Origin: Myxococcales bacterium
GTDB taxonomy: Bacteria > Myxococcota > Bradymonadia > UBA7976 > UBA1532
Direction: 5' to 3'
DNA length: 22,366 bases
Assembly (NCBI GenBank): GCA_020633515.1
Contig: JACKDM010000063.1
Span: forward strand, 1-22,366
Made by a program: the position numbers and the translations under genes. This document shows, in pieces, positions 22,118 through 22,366 of the stretch. The notes beneath the pieces are model-generated. The model made no database searches. It was not told where the DNA came from and saw nothing but the letters and a program-made list of their open reading frames with translations. Numbering within the stretch: position 1 is the first letter of the stretch; each line of letters begins with the position of its first letter.

Positions 22118-22366
22118 ATGCTCCGATGCTGGCGACCACTCCTCACCCTCGCGACCCTCGCGCTCCTCACCGGCTGCTGCGAAGGCGACCCCGACAACCC
22201 CCTCTGCCAATGGGGCGCCGCCGACGCCGGCCTCGGCTGCTGGAGCGAGGACGACGAGCCCGTCCGCACCACCGGCCGCGTCGAGGCCCCCGATGACTGG
22301 CCCGTCGCCGGCTGCGAAGCCATGTCCCCCCATGGCTGGTGCCTCCGCGGCCCGCTCGTCGCCGAC
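22118..22366 (+). CDS. N-terminal part of a Cys-containing lipoprotein (3' end outside window)
   Basis: The frame is open from the ATG at 22118 to the last base (83 residues). AAGGGAAGGG (22103-22112) upstream serves as Shine-Dalgarno. MLRCWRPLLTLATLALLTGC is a typical lipoprotein signal with the lipidated cysteine at 20, followed by CEGDPDNPLC. The mature part has several cysteines and tryptophans (QWGAADAGLGCW, AGCEAMSPHGWC), suggesting a small disulfide-bonded extracytoplasmic domain. The family is not recognisable from this fragment. Confidence 0.75.
   Translation, partial: MLRCWRPLLTLATLALLTGCCEGDPDNPLCQWGAADAGLGCWSEDDEPVRTTGRVEAPDDWPVAGCEAMSPHGWCLRGPLVAD

Overview
The window is very G+C-rich DNA with a strong preference for C-ending codons (CTC, GAC, CGC, GCC, ATC). 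It carries tandem Ser/Thr protein kinases, several lipoproteins with long Asp/Ala/Gly-rich linkers behind the lipobox, a Cys-rich surface-type protein and a complete long-chain olefin (ole) operon. That mix points to the Myxococcota (myxobacteria and relatives). This is an inference from gene content and style; no rRNA or marker gene is present. No tRNA, rRNA, CRISPR array or insertion sequence was found.

Layout. 1-3641 (+): the tail of a Cys-rich protein overlaps by ATGA a membrane-anchored Ser/Thr kinase, and a paralogous kinase follows. Both kinases start with the same four-cysteine knuckle (C-x2-C-x9-C-x4-C). 3661-5969 (-): two lipoproteins with overlapping start and stop codons, one a degenerate-looking GH5/endoglycoceramidase-like protein, the other a formylglycine-generating-enzyme-fold (FGE-fold) protein without the FGE cysteines. 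6091-8112 (+), divergent from these: a large lipoprotein with an intact alpha/beta-hydrolase triad. 8180-13062 (+): DUF4178-like protein, coiled-coil membrane protein with a Tyr/Ser/Gly/Arg repeat tail, DUF350 protein, and a spermidine-synthase-like enzyme with seven N-terminal membrane segments, probably one envelope/polyamine-related operon. 13069-15229 (-): an HTTM-like membrane protein and a class II glutamine amidotransferase. 15331-17114 (+): an ABC-type ATPase overlapped by an HNH nuclease, arranged like the two-gene Septu (PtuA/PtuB) anti-phage systems. 17226-21863 (+): oleA-oleB-oleC-oleD, every junction a 4-base start/stop overlap. 21864-22117: no gene, but an imperfect 66-bp direct repeat in two copies. 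22118-22366 (+): the start of another lipoprotein that leaves the window.

How the genes work together. The ole proteins form one pathway: OleA condenses two acyl-CoAs to a beta-keto acid, OleD reduces it, OleC closes a beta-lactone and OleB removes CO2 to give the alkene. The ATPase/HNH pair would act as one defence unit. The DUF4178 to aminopropyltransferase set looks like a membrane-associated module. Residue spacing in OleA (E97, C123, H265, N295) fits what I remember of the Xanthomonas enzyme exactly.

The most unusual signals are the ATPase/HNH pair with its codon-usage shift, the GH5-like lipoprotein lacking both catalytic glutamates, the paired zinc-knuckle kinases, a 12-bp palindrome abutting TTGACA ahead of the ole operon, the 66-bp repeat, and a strong excess of the heptamer ATGGCAT/ATGCCAT, nearly always made by an otherwise avoided T-ending codon.
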